A stretch of 64,000 bases of DNA from Anarhynchus alexandrinus (lineage: Eukaryota > Chordata > Aves > Charadriiformes > Charadriidae). Location: the NCBI GenBank assembly GCA_008711295.1, contig VUYV01000512.1, positions 721 to 64,720 of the forward strand. Reading direction: 5' to 3'. How positions within the stretch are numbered: the stretch's first letter is position 1; each line of letters begins with the position of its first letter. The translations under genes were made by a program, and so were the position numbers. Below the pieces are notes generated by a model. That model ran no database searches. It was not told where the DNA came from and saw only the letters and a program-made list of their open reading frames with translations. Shown piece after piece: positions 1-10,896 of the stretch.

Positions 1-129
1 CCCGGCCCCAGCAGAAAGCAAACACGGGAGCTTTTTCATCATACAAGTTACTTCCAAGAATAAATATGATGGTAAAAGCATGAAGCTATCACTATCATAT
101 AAAGCAAAGATCTGATAAACTCTACTTAC

Positions 130-174
130 AAGTAGTGGTCCCAGGTGGTGTTGTGGGAGCCATAGTTGTTTCTT
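130..174 (-). CDS. putative 45-bp Thr/Pro-rich exon, DMBT1-like linker
   Basis: On the minus strand, TTCTCTAG precedes a 45-bp block that ends at ACTT|GTAAGT, a near-consensus donor. Entered in phase 1 from the exon at 4306-4255, it encodes EETTMAPTTPPGTTT without a stop and leaves phase 1 again. It is therefore a symmetric 1-1 exon like those of SRCR and linker exons in DMBT1. Thr/Pro-rich short linkers between SRCR domains are typical of that protein. The acceptor has a tandem AG (TAG|AAG), so a 42-bp version lacking one Glu is possible. Exon status rests on splice sites, phase and composition only. Confidence 0.45.
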
Positions 175-360
175 CTAGAGAAGAAAAAACATACATGATA
201 CTATATGGGGAGGTCAACAAGCACATATAATTTGAAACGTCCCCCAAGCACCGTTCCAGCCTCCAGCAATTTCTTGCTGCTCAACTTTAGATCCAGAAAG
301 TTTCTTTCTCTTTTAGTAGACCTCAGCAGTTTTTCCCTCCATTAGTTATCAAATCTCTTT

Positions 361-580
361 ATGAACCCACCAAAGTTCTTCACAGAAAGGGTTCTTAAAC
401 ATTGGAACAGGCTGCCCAGGGAAGTGGTGGAGTCACCATCCCTGGTGGTATTTAAAAGACGAGTAGACGTGGTGCTGAGGGACATGGTTTAGTGGTGCTT
501 TTGGCAGCGTTACGCTGATGATTGGACTTGATGACCTTATGGGCCCCTTCAAACCCAGCCAATTCTATGATTCTATGACT
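361..580 (+). mobile_element. CR1 LINE, 3' fragment
   Basis: The 3' UTR end of a CR1 retrotransposon. It contains GAACAGGCTGCCCAGGGAAG, then GTGGTGGAGTCACCATCCCT, and ends with ATTCTATGATTCTATGA. The body before the tail (GGACTTGATGACCTTATGGG) resembles the CR1 subfamilies with a GATGATCTTA block. It is a 5'-truncated dead copy. Confidence 0.93.
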
Positions 581-1095
581 GTAAAACCTACAACTTGCCC
601 CGAGATTGCCACGTGCCCTTGAAGTGAGAAGAGTCCCTCATTGCTTCCTTTGAACAAGGTATCTGCTGGTTTCAGCTGAACTGATCAGAAGTTGATGGCT
701 CTGCTTCTTGCATAAGAATAGGCTTTGAATGACTGTCTCCTCCTCCCTTTCTCCATATCTAGAGCAACAAAGCTACCCCAAAAAGCTGAACGGAAACGAA
801 GATGGCAGAAAACAGGGGAGCTGCCCAGAGCATGGCCAGTGAGGAAGGGAGGCTGCTCACCCCCTTATCTTCCTTCATTTTGCACAGCTGTAGACAAAAA
901 GGGCGTCTCCGAAAGCTACCTGTGACAGGCTTTGCTCACATTTCCACCACGTTTAAGCTACTGTCGTTCTCTTTCCCTTCTAACACCACTGATTTCATCC
1001 ATACCTCGCTGCTAAGCCCAGCTCATGGCATAAACTCGGGGTCAGAGAAGAGTTTTCCCTGCTAAGGCTCCTGTACAGCACAGTTGATGGAAAGC

Positions 1096-1110
1096 CCTCC
1101 AGGTGGCACC
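1096..1110 (+). promoter_or_regulatory. CTCF-like motif
   Basis: CCTCCAGGTGGCACC fits all 15 positions of the degenerate CTCF core CCNSYAGRKGGCRSY. Occupancy unknown. Confidence 0.4.
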
Positions 1111-4100
1111 AACAGATCAAAGGTGTCCCGTGGGACAGGGCTCTGGCAGGCTGAGAAAGGCGGTTTCCTTCTAGTGTTTCTTTTCATCTAACCTTTCATC
1201 TAGTTAGGGTTTCTGAGACAGGGCCTTGTGGCGTTATTCAAGCCCGGGGGGGTAAGTCAGCGTATAGACTACCATTACCCTTCTGCGTACAACTCTCCAA
1301 ACGTCCTCATAAGACAATGTGAGGCTTTTTAAAAATTGTTTCATTCAAATTCAGGTACACTCTTAGATAATTCTATGCCCTTCTTAAAGTGAATACGCAT
1401 TTTATATACTGGGATATTTAACGGTGTATTGCAGAAGGGTGGAGGCATCTGTTGGCAGAACGCATGTACTGTTAAGAAACAACTCAGCTCTAACTGGGAA
1501 ACTGTTCTTCACAAAATGCAGTTCTCTGAGCACTACCGATGTCTATTCACATGTTGCTAATCTTGACATAGAAATTGTGAACTTTGAAAAAGTCAAGGAG
1601 TTTTCAACTAAATACTAATTAGTAGATGACTAAAGATTGAAATCTACATGCTGGAGGCTATTATTATTCACATCACTGGTCACACGTACTAAAGTCTACA
1701 AACATCTCCAAAAACATCGCTGTGAGTAAAGTCATTAAGCCAACACCAATAAACTCAGCAGGTACCCATTAGAGGTAGATTTTTCTATTTTTGTGCATAA
1801 TTTTCGTACTAGATTAAAATCTCACCTTTAGGAAAAAAATACAACTAACAGAGAAACGTTTAAAAGAATTTAAAATAGGTGAGTTTGGCTGTTTAAAAAC
1901 TGGCTTCAAAACATAAACTGAGTTGTTTCAGTGGTTGACTTATTTTAATAAACGCAGCTACTGAAAGAAAAATGATTTCCATATTGCCTTAGTCACAGTA
2001 TCACTGCATTACTTTGTAAGAATAGCAGTTTTGAAAAAGATGAGCTGAGTTGTCTGGTAAGATGAGAGTGAGCATGGCAGAGCATGGAAAAATTAGACCA
2101 CAGGATCAGTTGACAGCATCAATCCTGTAATCAAAATGAGTAAGGGCATCTCACAGGGGCTCTGTCCTGCTCTGTCTCTGTATATGTCACTGGAAAACAG
2201 TCTACAAACCCGTAATTGGTTAAAATTTGTCTGTTTAAACCATGGATAACTTTCCTCTGTGCTTTCAGATACTCGGACACTGCTGCATTTATACAGCCTC
2301 CGTTTTTCACGTGGCATTGTTATCCTCAGGTTTTAGCCCAAGCACTGATTTGTTTCTCTTCATTGCAGCAATGACTTGCATTCTTTCTTGGAGAAGAGTG
2401 ACACATACATACAATTATATTTTAAGTGCATGCATACGGTGCCATGTAGAGTCTGCACGGGTACATTTCAGCGTGTCGGAGCACAGTCTGAAGGACACTG
2501 AACCCCGGACTGTACTGGTAGGTTGGCTACATCAGCTATGACTGGACTAGAAAAGTTTTCAAGTGCAAGCATCAGCTTGGAGAGAATATTTAGCAATGCC
2601 AACTCTAAAAACAATGTACATTTTTATATTACTTTTCATTTACCTGTCATTAGAAGTGTATTTCGTCCAGTGGATTCTCGTGTCCAAGCTGAAGATGAAG
2701 ACACTGCTGTCACAAGCAACCAAAAAAAAAAAAAAGGTTGAAAGATCATTACAAGAATTAAGTAATGTGGATGGAAAGTTTGCATGTGCAGGAACCTCTG
2801 GGGACACTGACACAGGGATGGCTGCTGACTTACAGGGGAGTGGATTAGGTCCAACTACTGTTGGTGATAAAAGTCCTGCTCCGTGGACAGCCTGAGAGGT
2901 GGGAATATGCCTTCACTGACTAATATGATGTATGACAAGACCTGCTACATGGGCCTTAAACACACAGTTTTTAAAGTGGTTTCTGGATGTAGAGGAAGAT
3001 CCTAACTGGGAGATGTGTCATTTATTCAGTATGTAGGGAACTTTCCGACATGTCCTACCACACTGCTCCTCACGCATTCAAGGCTGTAAATCTAAATTAA
3101 TTAAATGGTAATGAAAGGATTAAACAGTAACCCAGTATTTTTCAGCTCTATATCAACATTAAGCTTAGTTTTCAATACCACAAAGTGCAGCTTAAATATT
3201 AATGGAGGGAGTAAATAATAAGAACATTAACAACCTGAGCCCAGAAACAGTCCTGCATGGTTATTTCTTTCCACAGTGTACACGGATGTGGGGGGGGGAC
3301 CACGGAAAGGGAAAGTGTGTTTTTGTTTTTAGTTCATTAGTTCAAGTCAAGTTAATGTCAGAGCTTTACATCTGAAAGAGGGAGGGATGGAAAGACAGTA
3401 GATGTGGCAAATTCTTTTGATCTTTTCCTGTGTTCCCCGCTCTTGCACGAGGAATACAACAGCAGCTGCTTAAAAAGAAATGCCTTGTTTCTCACAGCAC
3501 CATGCTGGCACTCTGCTAAGCCAGGGAAGCCTCACCTGAAAAAAGGGGAAAGTGGTTTTTGAACAGAGGAAGACCATTTTACACTGTTTGAAACATCCCC
3601 CCTCCTATCAGACCCACAGATATTTCTATCGGTCCCCAAAGGGATGAGAGTGGCTGGGCAGATCACTGCCTCTGCAACCAAATCAAATTACACTCATAAC
3701 AGGAATTAGACTATGGGAAATTAGAATAAGATAAAATTACAGTAATTCCTATTGTATTCTAATAATTACAATAATAATAGGAACAGGGACACATGGCATC
3801 ATTGTTTTATCTAGGGTACTCCGTTATTAAACACCAATGTGTTAGTCGTAACAATATACTTAATCAAATACCAAACATGTGGTTCAAAGAGCACCTCACA
3901 CTCTTTAAATTAAACGTGCATTTAATCCAGAAAATACACATTATTCTTTAAATTCATGCCCAATAAAAAGATTCATAAAATTATGTCCTTGACTTTACAG
4001 TATATTCATTTAAATTTCCTTTACTAAGCACTTTACACAACATGGTGAGAACAATTTAAATTTATTAAGCAGTTTCAATAAAAGCTTTTGAATTAACAGG

Positions 4101-4254
4101 TATAATGATTGATTTGCTCAGCTCACAGGTTTGACCTGCTCATGGTTTTTGAAAGAGCTAAACTGTGCTGCTAAATCCTCTTTTACCGTTAAACCTCAAC
4201 GTTAACCTGATGTGAAATACAGCTATGAAGGTGATCGGAAATGAGACTCTTTAC

Positions 4255-4306
4255 CTGAATCCACCTGAATTTGAAGACTTATCATTACCATCCAAGACAA
4301 GATCAT
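4255..4306 (-). CDS. putative first coding exon of a secreted protein, DMBT1-like (signal peptide)
   Basis: On the minus strand an ATG at 4306-4304 sits in a strong Kozak context (GCCACCATGA). The short frame MILSWMVMISLQIQVDS is hydrophobic and signal-peptide-like. It ends at CAG|GTAAAG, leaving phase 1 after 52 nt. A TATA box lies about 46 bp upstream and a CCAAT box a further 33 bp up, so the 5' UTR would be only about 20 nt. The gene is on the same strand as HTRA1 and follows its 3' end by about 15 kb. In mammals the gene in that position and orientation is DMBT1, a secreted SRCR/CUB scavenger protein with phase-1 exons. An SRCR exon is not in the window, so the identity is an inference from synteny, leader and phase. 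It could be another secreted protein. Confidence 0.5.
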
Positions 4307-4351
4307 GGTGGCAGCCATCTCCTCGGAGATCCTGATATAGGAGGGTGCTGG

Positions 4352-4359
4352 AATTTATA
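4352..4359 (-). promoter_or_regulatory. TATA box of the putative DMBT1-like gene
   Basis: TATAAATT on the minus strand is 46 to 53 bp upstream of the putative ATG. This would place transcription start near 4325 and give a very short 5' UTR. Confidence 0.45.
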
Positions 4360-4391
4360 GGCAGAGGCGTTAAAGGGCGTAGCTCAGCAGC

Positions 4392-4396
4392 CCAAT
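4392..4396 (+). promoter_or_regulatory. inverted CCAAT box near the TATA box
   Basis: CCAAT on the plus strand (ATTGG in gene orientation) is about 65-70 bp upstream of the predicted start site. That is a usual distance for an NF-Y site. Confidence 0.3.
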
Positions 4397-5600
4397 CTGT
4401 CCCTTCTGTAAGTCAATACCAAACACATTCCCTCACTGCTCTTACTTCCCTAACTTCCACGACTTTATGTTTGATTTGTTACCCAACATTTATAGCTTCC
4501 TGGTTCTACAAAAAGAGAACACCTGACATCTTCCTCAGGAGAGGTAGAGATGAAAAGAGGTTGCAATAGCTGCTATTTTTCCATTCCATTCCTCTTTCAG
4601 CTGCGAAGTTCTGTTGCTGTCGCAAATGTAACATGTCCCTTTCTCAGGTTTGAGTCGTATTTGAGCCACAGTTGCTCTTTACGTCTGTGTAGCAGGGCCT
4701 TCCTTTTTGTGACTGCAGGTATGGAAGGGTAAGAGCACGGTGGCAAACAATTGAGGGGCTTACAGAGACTCTTCTGATTGGCCTGGACTCCCTTGGGGAC
4801 ACAGACCCACCAGCTGCTGGGAAGGCATCACCCAGAGACAACCGTCACATCTACAGTCCCTTTAAAATTGTTGTGAAGCTACAGTTTCAGGAACTGTCAA
4901 ATATCCCACATAAATTACCTTCAACTAAACTTAAATATTAGTTACACACTAGTGAAATTTCTGGAGGTAGAAGAGTTTGGAACGAGGATGCTGAGCTGCC
5001 TTCAAGTCTCCTAGACTATTTTTATGAGTATTTCTGTCTTAATAGATGTCACGTACAAGTGCAGTCGAAAGTGAGTACTTTAATCTTTTGATCTCCCTTG
5101 TTCAATCTTCGGCATGCTTTATCTTCACCAGGGTAGCAAGACTGACGCTATGTTTAAGCTCTACAAGTCATCTACTACAAAACTGAAACCACCAAAGTCA
5201 CCTTCTGAATTTTATCACAAATTCAAGTCAAAATTCAGCGGTCATACACTGTTCACTGTTAAATTGCACAAACCTTCCCAGAGAACGAGGTGTTTAACTC
5301 CGGAGGTAGGAGCAAGTATAGAAAATAAAGGAAAATTCCTCCCAAATTCTCTATTTTTGAAGCTCCTAAGAACTTTACAGATTCCTTGACACAGTCCTCC
5401 CAGTGGGATTTAAAATGTATTTAAGACAACAGACAAATAATGGGATCCAATGGAACTCTACAATGGATTTTTACAAAGAGAAACTATATTCCAAGTCATG
5501 GTCAGGTTTCAGTGGATCCAAGTGCCCATCAAAGACCCTGCATTTGCACACCACTGCTAAATTTGGCAACATTTGAACAGTACATAAAACCCCGGAGCCA

Positions 5601-5690
5601 CAGAAAGATTTAGCCTGGAAGGGGTCTCTGGAAACCATCTGGTCCAACCCCAAAGTCAAAGCAGTTTTATCTTCAAGTTCGACCAAGTTC
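5601..5690 (-). mobile_element. CR1 LINE, short 3' fragment of a different subfamily
   Basis: On the plus strand it reads TTTAGCCTGGAAGGGGTCTC and ACCATCTGGTCCAACCCC, the reverse complement of the CR1 3' UTR type that carries GGAAGGGACCTCTGG. It has diverged, and the terminal octamer repeats are not visible. Confidence 0.7.
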
Positions 5691-8600
5691 TTAGTTATTC
5701 TGGTGGTTCTGCAGGTTTTTTTCTAGACAAACTGTGCAAAAACTTCTTGTAGATACAGATTTGACATGCTGGTTGTTCCTGCTGCTTGTTTTAGATGGTT
5801 TTGGATTCATTACTGATTGGTAAACACTTTACTTCTCAGGAGCTCAGAAATGTGTTTCTTGTGCCTCATGAAACACGCAGTGCAACTGTCCTGGTCCAGA
5901 ACAGCCTGGACCCAAACTTGATGCAGCAGAGGAGAGTCAGAAGATCAAAAGAAGGAAGGAAGCACAAACTCCACAGTGGGAAGGGGAAAAAAGAAAGAGT
6001 TACTTTGTTAGACATGCAAACAGTTCATTGACTCTGTAAACATGGGTGGTCTTCTCTTATCATGGTTTTGCAAACCAGATGGGAGAAATGGTCATTGAGA
6101 GGGATTGAAGGAATTAAGGGAGGTGGATTGGTAAACAAGTTGGGGCAGCTGTTGCATACCCAGAGATATGAAAGAAAAGCAAAAACAGATTAAAAACATT
6201 GAAAGCTCAACAACAGGTGTTAATATTTGAATGGAAAAAAGGAGAGCATGTGAGACAACTTCAAACCCAGTACAGTTTGCTTGGAACACTGAAGAGTAAT
6301 TAATTCAGTCAGCAACTGGAGACAGCCATGCAGCTGGGCCATGGAATACCGGCTTCTCTCCTTGTACAGAGGCCTCCTGCCACCCCTCTGCTGCACTTGC
6401 TTCCAGTAATGGTCATTTCTCAGTAGCCGTTAAGGAACAAATATGTACAAGTACGGCGGTGCATCTGACAATTTGTGAACTGTAGAATATGGTGTCAAAT
6501 TGACTTTCCTTGTAGATGACTTGATTGCACTTGGTCCCTGTCCTCTCCTGCCACTTTGTTCAGCCGTACAGCCCTTTAGCTCACACCGGCACTGATCTCC
6601 CCAGCACCACCTCTGAAAGCCTATTCTTCACTTCGCCCTGTGTTTTTTATGTTACACAGCTCTGGCCATGTTCACTATGGATGTCTGAGAGCCCATGCAC
6701 AGCTAGAACAGAACTGATTAAAGATATGACTTGATTGCAATGTACCAGCAACAGAGAAGTCACGGCTGTGGACAACATCATAGACACTGCAGTCCCCACC
6801 ACGTGGCCATGTGGGGGTCTCCTCTGTTCATTCCTCTACTGCACCTTCTTCTCTTGGCTTGCTGTTCTTTTCCCAGCCTTTTCCTCTCTGCTCCATTGCT
6901 GGCCCCTTCCTCCCCAAGAGGAATGACATTTAGATCCACAGTAGTTGCTCATAGAAGGGCACTGTGCAGGAGAGCAGCCAGTGTTTGGCCAAGACCCATG
7001 CCTGGTGTGTTACAGGTGAGAGTATCCAGGTGAGCAGATGAGGACAGCTCTTTATGAGAGTCGAGTTGCATAAGGAAATAATTGCATTGATCTTATGATA
7101 TTCAGGATTTATGACACGTTCCTGGACAGTAACTGTAGCCCTGGCCGGAGTGAATACTTTTGAAAAAGGGGAAGAAAAAATGCTCATCACAAATTCACAT
7201 CAAATTCAGCAAACAATTTAATTTAAGCAAAATGTTGAAGTGTAAAAAAAAATCCTGTTCTGTATCTGTCATAACAACATGTTTCAAATAAAGTTGTTGG
7301 GAATTGACCCTATCTATTTTTTTTAAAGCTTGAAGAACCTGAGAGCAAAACGACACTGTTCCTTTGAGGCAGTGTAAGATTGCAACTGAAAAATTTATTA
7401 TTGACCATCTCTGCTGTTATTCAACTGCTTGCCCATGCCTAGAAGAGGTGTTAAACTGTGGAGGGAGAGAGGGGACTTGGGATTATCTGGGAAAGGTACT
7501 AGGCAGATGGTCATGAAAGACACAAAACTTGTGCCTAGTCTCCATTTTGTGGTCCTGTTGGTTGCCCCCCATCTGCTTCCAGCTCCTCTCCTGGGCCTCC
7601 ACTGACTCCAACCCACCCCAGCTAATGAACACCAACCTCTTCTTCCTACCCAAGTGAGGTACGCAAGCTCATTACCACATCTGAATGCAACAAGATCTAT
7701 TTACCAAAGGTCTGTATGAGATAACAGAAATCAATTGCTTTTACTTAACAATGAGGGGACATCTTGCAGAGCAGGAACTGTTTAATCCCTATTTACTTTC
7801 TGGTAACAAACACCCCAATATATTATACAGCGTATCAGAGCACAACATAGTTCTTATATGAATATACACTTTTCACTCCTTAAATCAACACACTCAGATC
7901 TGCAGCTGGTAAAGACAGATAAAGGCTCAATGGCAAAGGAAAAATAAATGAAAAGTATGATCTCAGAATATCCTTGACACTATGAAGTCTGAATATCTAA
8001 GGTTTATATAAACAGTTATTGGAACAGAGACAATAACGAGACCTAGAGCAGGGACTAGGACTGAGGCTTGCATGTTTTTAAGCAGCCTTTAGCCACTGCT
8101 AAAAAGCTGCTCTTTACCCTAAAACTCTTTGTGTCTGGCACCAAGCAGGTAGAAGCACGGAGACCTCTCCTACCCTGGCCAACCGATAGTCCAGTGTTTA
8201 GATTGGTTTTCTGGGATGAGATAGGTGGCTTTGACCCCTTCTCCCCTTGGGCATTTCCTTGCTGAACAGACTAACTCTTGAGCCATTTTAAGACGGGAAC
8301 CACCCGTGCTCAGCAGGAAAGTGGCTTCTACTTTCCCGTCTGCGAGTAGCCTCATCCAGTCATAGGGCATACAGCACTTGCTCAGACCACCCACCATTTC
8401 AGCCCTTTTAGGCAGGTACTAAATGTCTGAGTCCCAATAATCCAATTTAAGTGCCTCCAAGGTTGGTGGCAACTGGCGCCAGCAAGAGAGGGGAAGGGCA
8501 GTTCAGCTTCCATCCATCCAAGATGGCTCTTGAATCTTGCCTTAAGCTTGTTGAACAAACTTGATCTAATACCTGACAAAACAGCAGAAGTTGAAAGAGG

Positions 8601-8871
8601 CGAGCAGTGCCTTGCAGAAGGAGGACGGCTCTGAAACAATCTTACTGTTTGCTGAACACAGAAAGGAAAATAATTCGTAGAGTGAGCCATTAAACCACAA
8701 TCCCATAAAATTTCACTGAAATATAAAAATGTTACCATAAGCTTAAGGATAACCAGAAGCATTTGACAGATACCACAGCTTGAATATTTAATGTTTTCTT
8801 GCAACCAAGAACTCCAAAACCAAAGCTGGTGCTAAAGTTCACAACCTGTCATGAATTGCTTCACCGCCAAA

Positions 8872-8898
8872 AATGACAAAACATTTTGTTTTGTCATT
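8872..8898. repeat. perfect 11-bp inverted repeat with 5-nt loop
   Basis: AATGACAAAAC, ATTTT, GTTTTGTCATT. AT-rich intergenic location. Confidence 0.85.
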
Positions 8899-8933
8899 AA
8901 ATAAAGTTTAACACTGATTTTACACAAATATTG

Positions 8934-8951
8934 ACAATGTTATGACATTGT
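8934..8951. repeat. inverted ACAATGT/ACATTGT pair
   Basis: Perfect 7-bp arms around TATG. ACAATG is a SOX-family core, so this is a head-to-head SOX-like pair 36 bp after the previous hairpin. Function unknown. Confidence 0.5.
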
Positions 8952-10882
8952 TTATGCAGTGGGAGAGAAACTAACAATGCTATGTATTATTAACACGTAC
9001 TTTTTTTGGCCTGTACAGTTTGGCCAACTTCCTAAACAATCCATCTCACCTAGTTTTGAATTTAGGGCAAGAGTTTCCTGAACTCAGCTGGGCTGGGCTG
9101 GTCACTGCTAGTTCTAAACTTAGCAGTTATGCCCTTTTTTCCCAATATGACTTGAAATTGCATCAAATACTTCTGCCATCCTGACAAAATAAATAAGTCC
9201 ACAGCCAGATGAAAAGTCAAAGCCAAGGGCATTTCTATTAAAAAGGAGAGAGACTTTGCCCAGGAAGACATTTAGAAGAAAAAAAGGAAACCACAAAAAT
9301 GTGCTTCATGGGGGGAACAACTGTTTGACCAGCACAAAAACATGACTGAGATCTGCAGTTGTGTCCTCCTTCATTATCGTAATGTGTTTTCCAAAATACT
9401 GCACAACACTTGCCAAGTGTCCTTTGGCCTCTTGAGTACTCAGAGCAATATTTGGAGACAAAACTGACTTCCAACACCAAATGCCAAAAATGTGGGCGTT
9501 TAAGGCTGCATGCTGGGAATGTCCCACTCAGAGAAGCCCAAGCACTTACCAAAGCCATGAATGACCACCGGCACCCAAAGACGGGTCTCTGCTCTGAAGG
9601 ACCAGCCCCTGGCCACGGCTCCAGCCTGGCACCGATGCTCGTGGTGGAGGCAGTCCCAGCTCTCCTTACTCCTGCACTGCCCTTCTACAGGGGGTTTGGG
9701 ATGAGATTAAGGCGCTTTTCTCTGCCTTGGGTTTCTGTGCCACTTCCCATTGCCTTGTTCTTCAGAGTCACTGCACAGTGTCTGGGAATAATTTTCCTTG
9801 GCCTTTGTTTTAAATAAATCTATTATATTTCTTTGCTGAAGCAGACTTTCCTGGAAGCACAATTTCCCTGCTGTGGCTGAGGGTTGGCAAGGGTCTGATT
9901 CAGAAACAGAAAATCCCCTAAAGCAGATCCCAACCCGATTCCCTGCAGGGCAGCAGCTATGAGAATTGCAAGCACCATTTTATAAAAACATACAGGCAGC
10001 ATATCACGATAATGGGGTGCCAGGCAAAACTCAGAGGCAAAATCCTCCCAGAAAACCATGTTTCTTACCAACCCCCAGCCCCGTCTGACCCTTCAAATAG
10101 GACTTTGAGTCCCAGGGGAACTCCAGGGTGGTGCCACCCTACTCGTTGCACCAGCCATCTGCCCGGTATCATGCCAATCTACTTCATTTTCAATGACACC
10201 CGCAACAACAGGGCACCTTTGCCAAGTTCCCATTCAAGATCTACCACAGAAGGGCTCAAACAACATAAAAAAGGAAAAAAAACCCATGTCATAATTCAAT
10301 GCATTTTTGTAAATACAAGGCTGTCTGACTCCTGCAAAGCCCACCCCAGACTGTGTGTCTTGTTGACTTTCTGAGCAATGCCCACTTCCATAGAAGAACC
10401 TATATATGCTTGACTTGGACATCAATTCATCTTAGAAAGTCTGTATTAACCCTTCTGAGTTCTTGTTGCCTGGGAGAAATGCAGGCACAGAAAGCAAACT
10501 TAAGAAATGAATTGCCATAAACCAAATTTTGGTGTGGACATCCTGATATCCAGAAGCTCACCTCTTCCAAAAGACTTAATTCTTGTTCAAAAGGTTAATT
10601 GTTTCGTTAAGTGTAAATATTTGGTAGGTTGCTGGAATTGTTTTCCTGTAATGAGTTTCAAGTTTTAGTAGTAGCAGCATAGTTAACATAACATAATATA
10701 ACGTGTGGATGTAATTTTGACCAAAGGGGTTTGCACAGACAATTATCGTATTTGAACATAATAATTAATGGTTGATTCTAAATAACACAATTTACAATTA
10801 CATAAAATAAGTGCTTAATAGCATGTTATAGTTATTTGATGGTTATATGAAAGTTACGTAAAGATTTCCCTACATATATCTG

Positions 10883-10896
10883 GATGTCATGACATC
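10883..10896. repeat. 14-bp perfect palindrome
   Basis: GATGTCATGACATC, intergenic, in very AT-rich surroundings. No known element assigned. Confidence 0.6.

Larger units (their letters stand above)
175..4254 (-). other. putative intron 1 of the DMBT1-like gene
   Basis: Contains a CR1 fragment (361-580), a CTCF-like motif (1096-1110), a poly-A tract at about 2719-2734 and otherwise unique AT-rich DNA. No SRCR-type coding exon was recognised. Confidence 0.45.
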
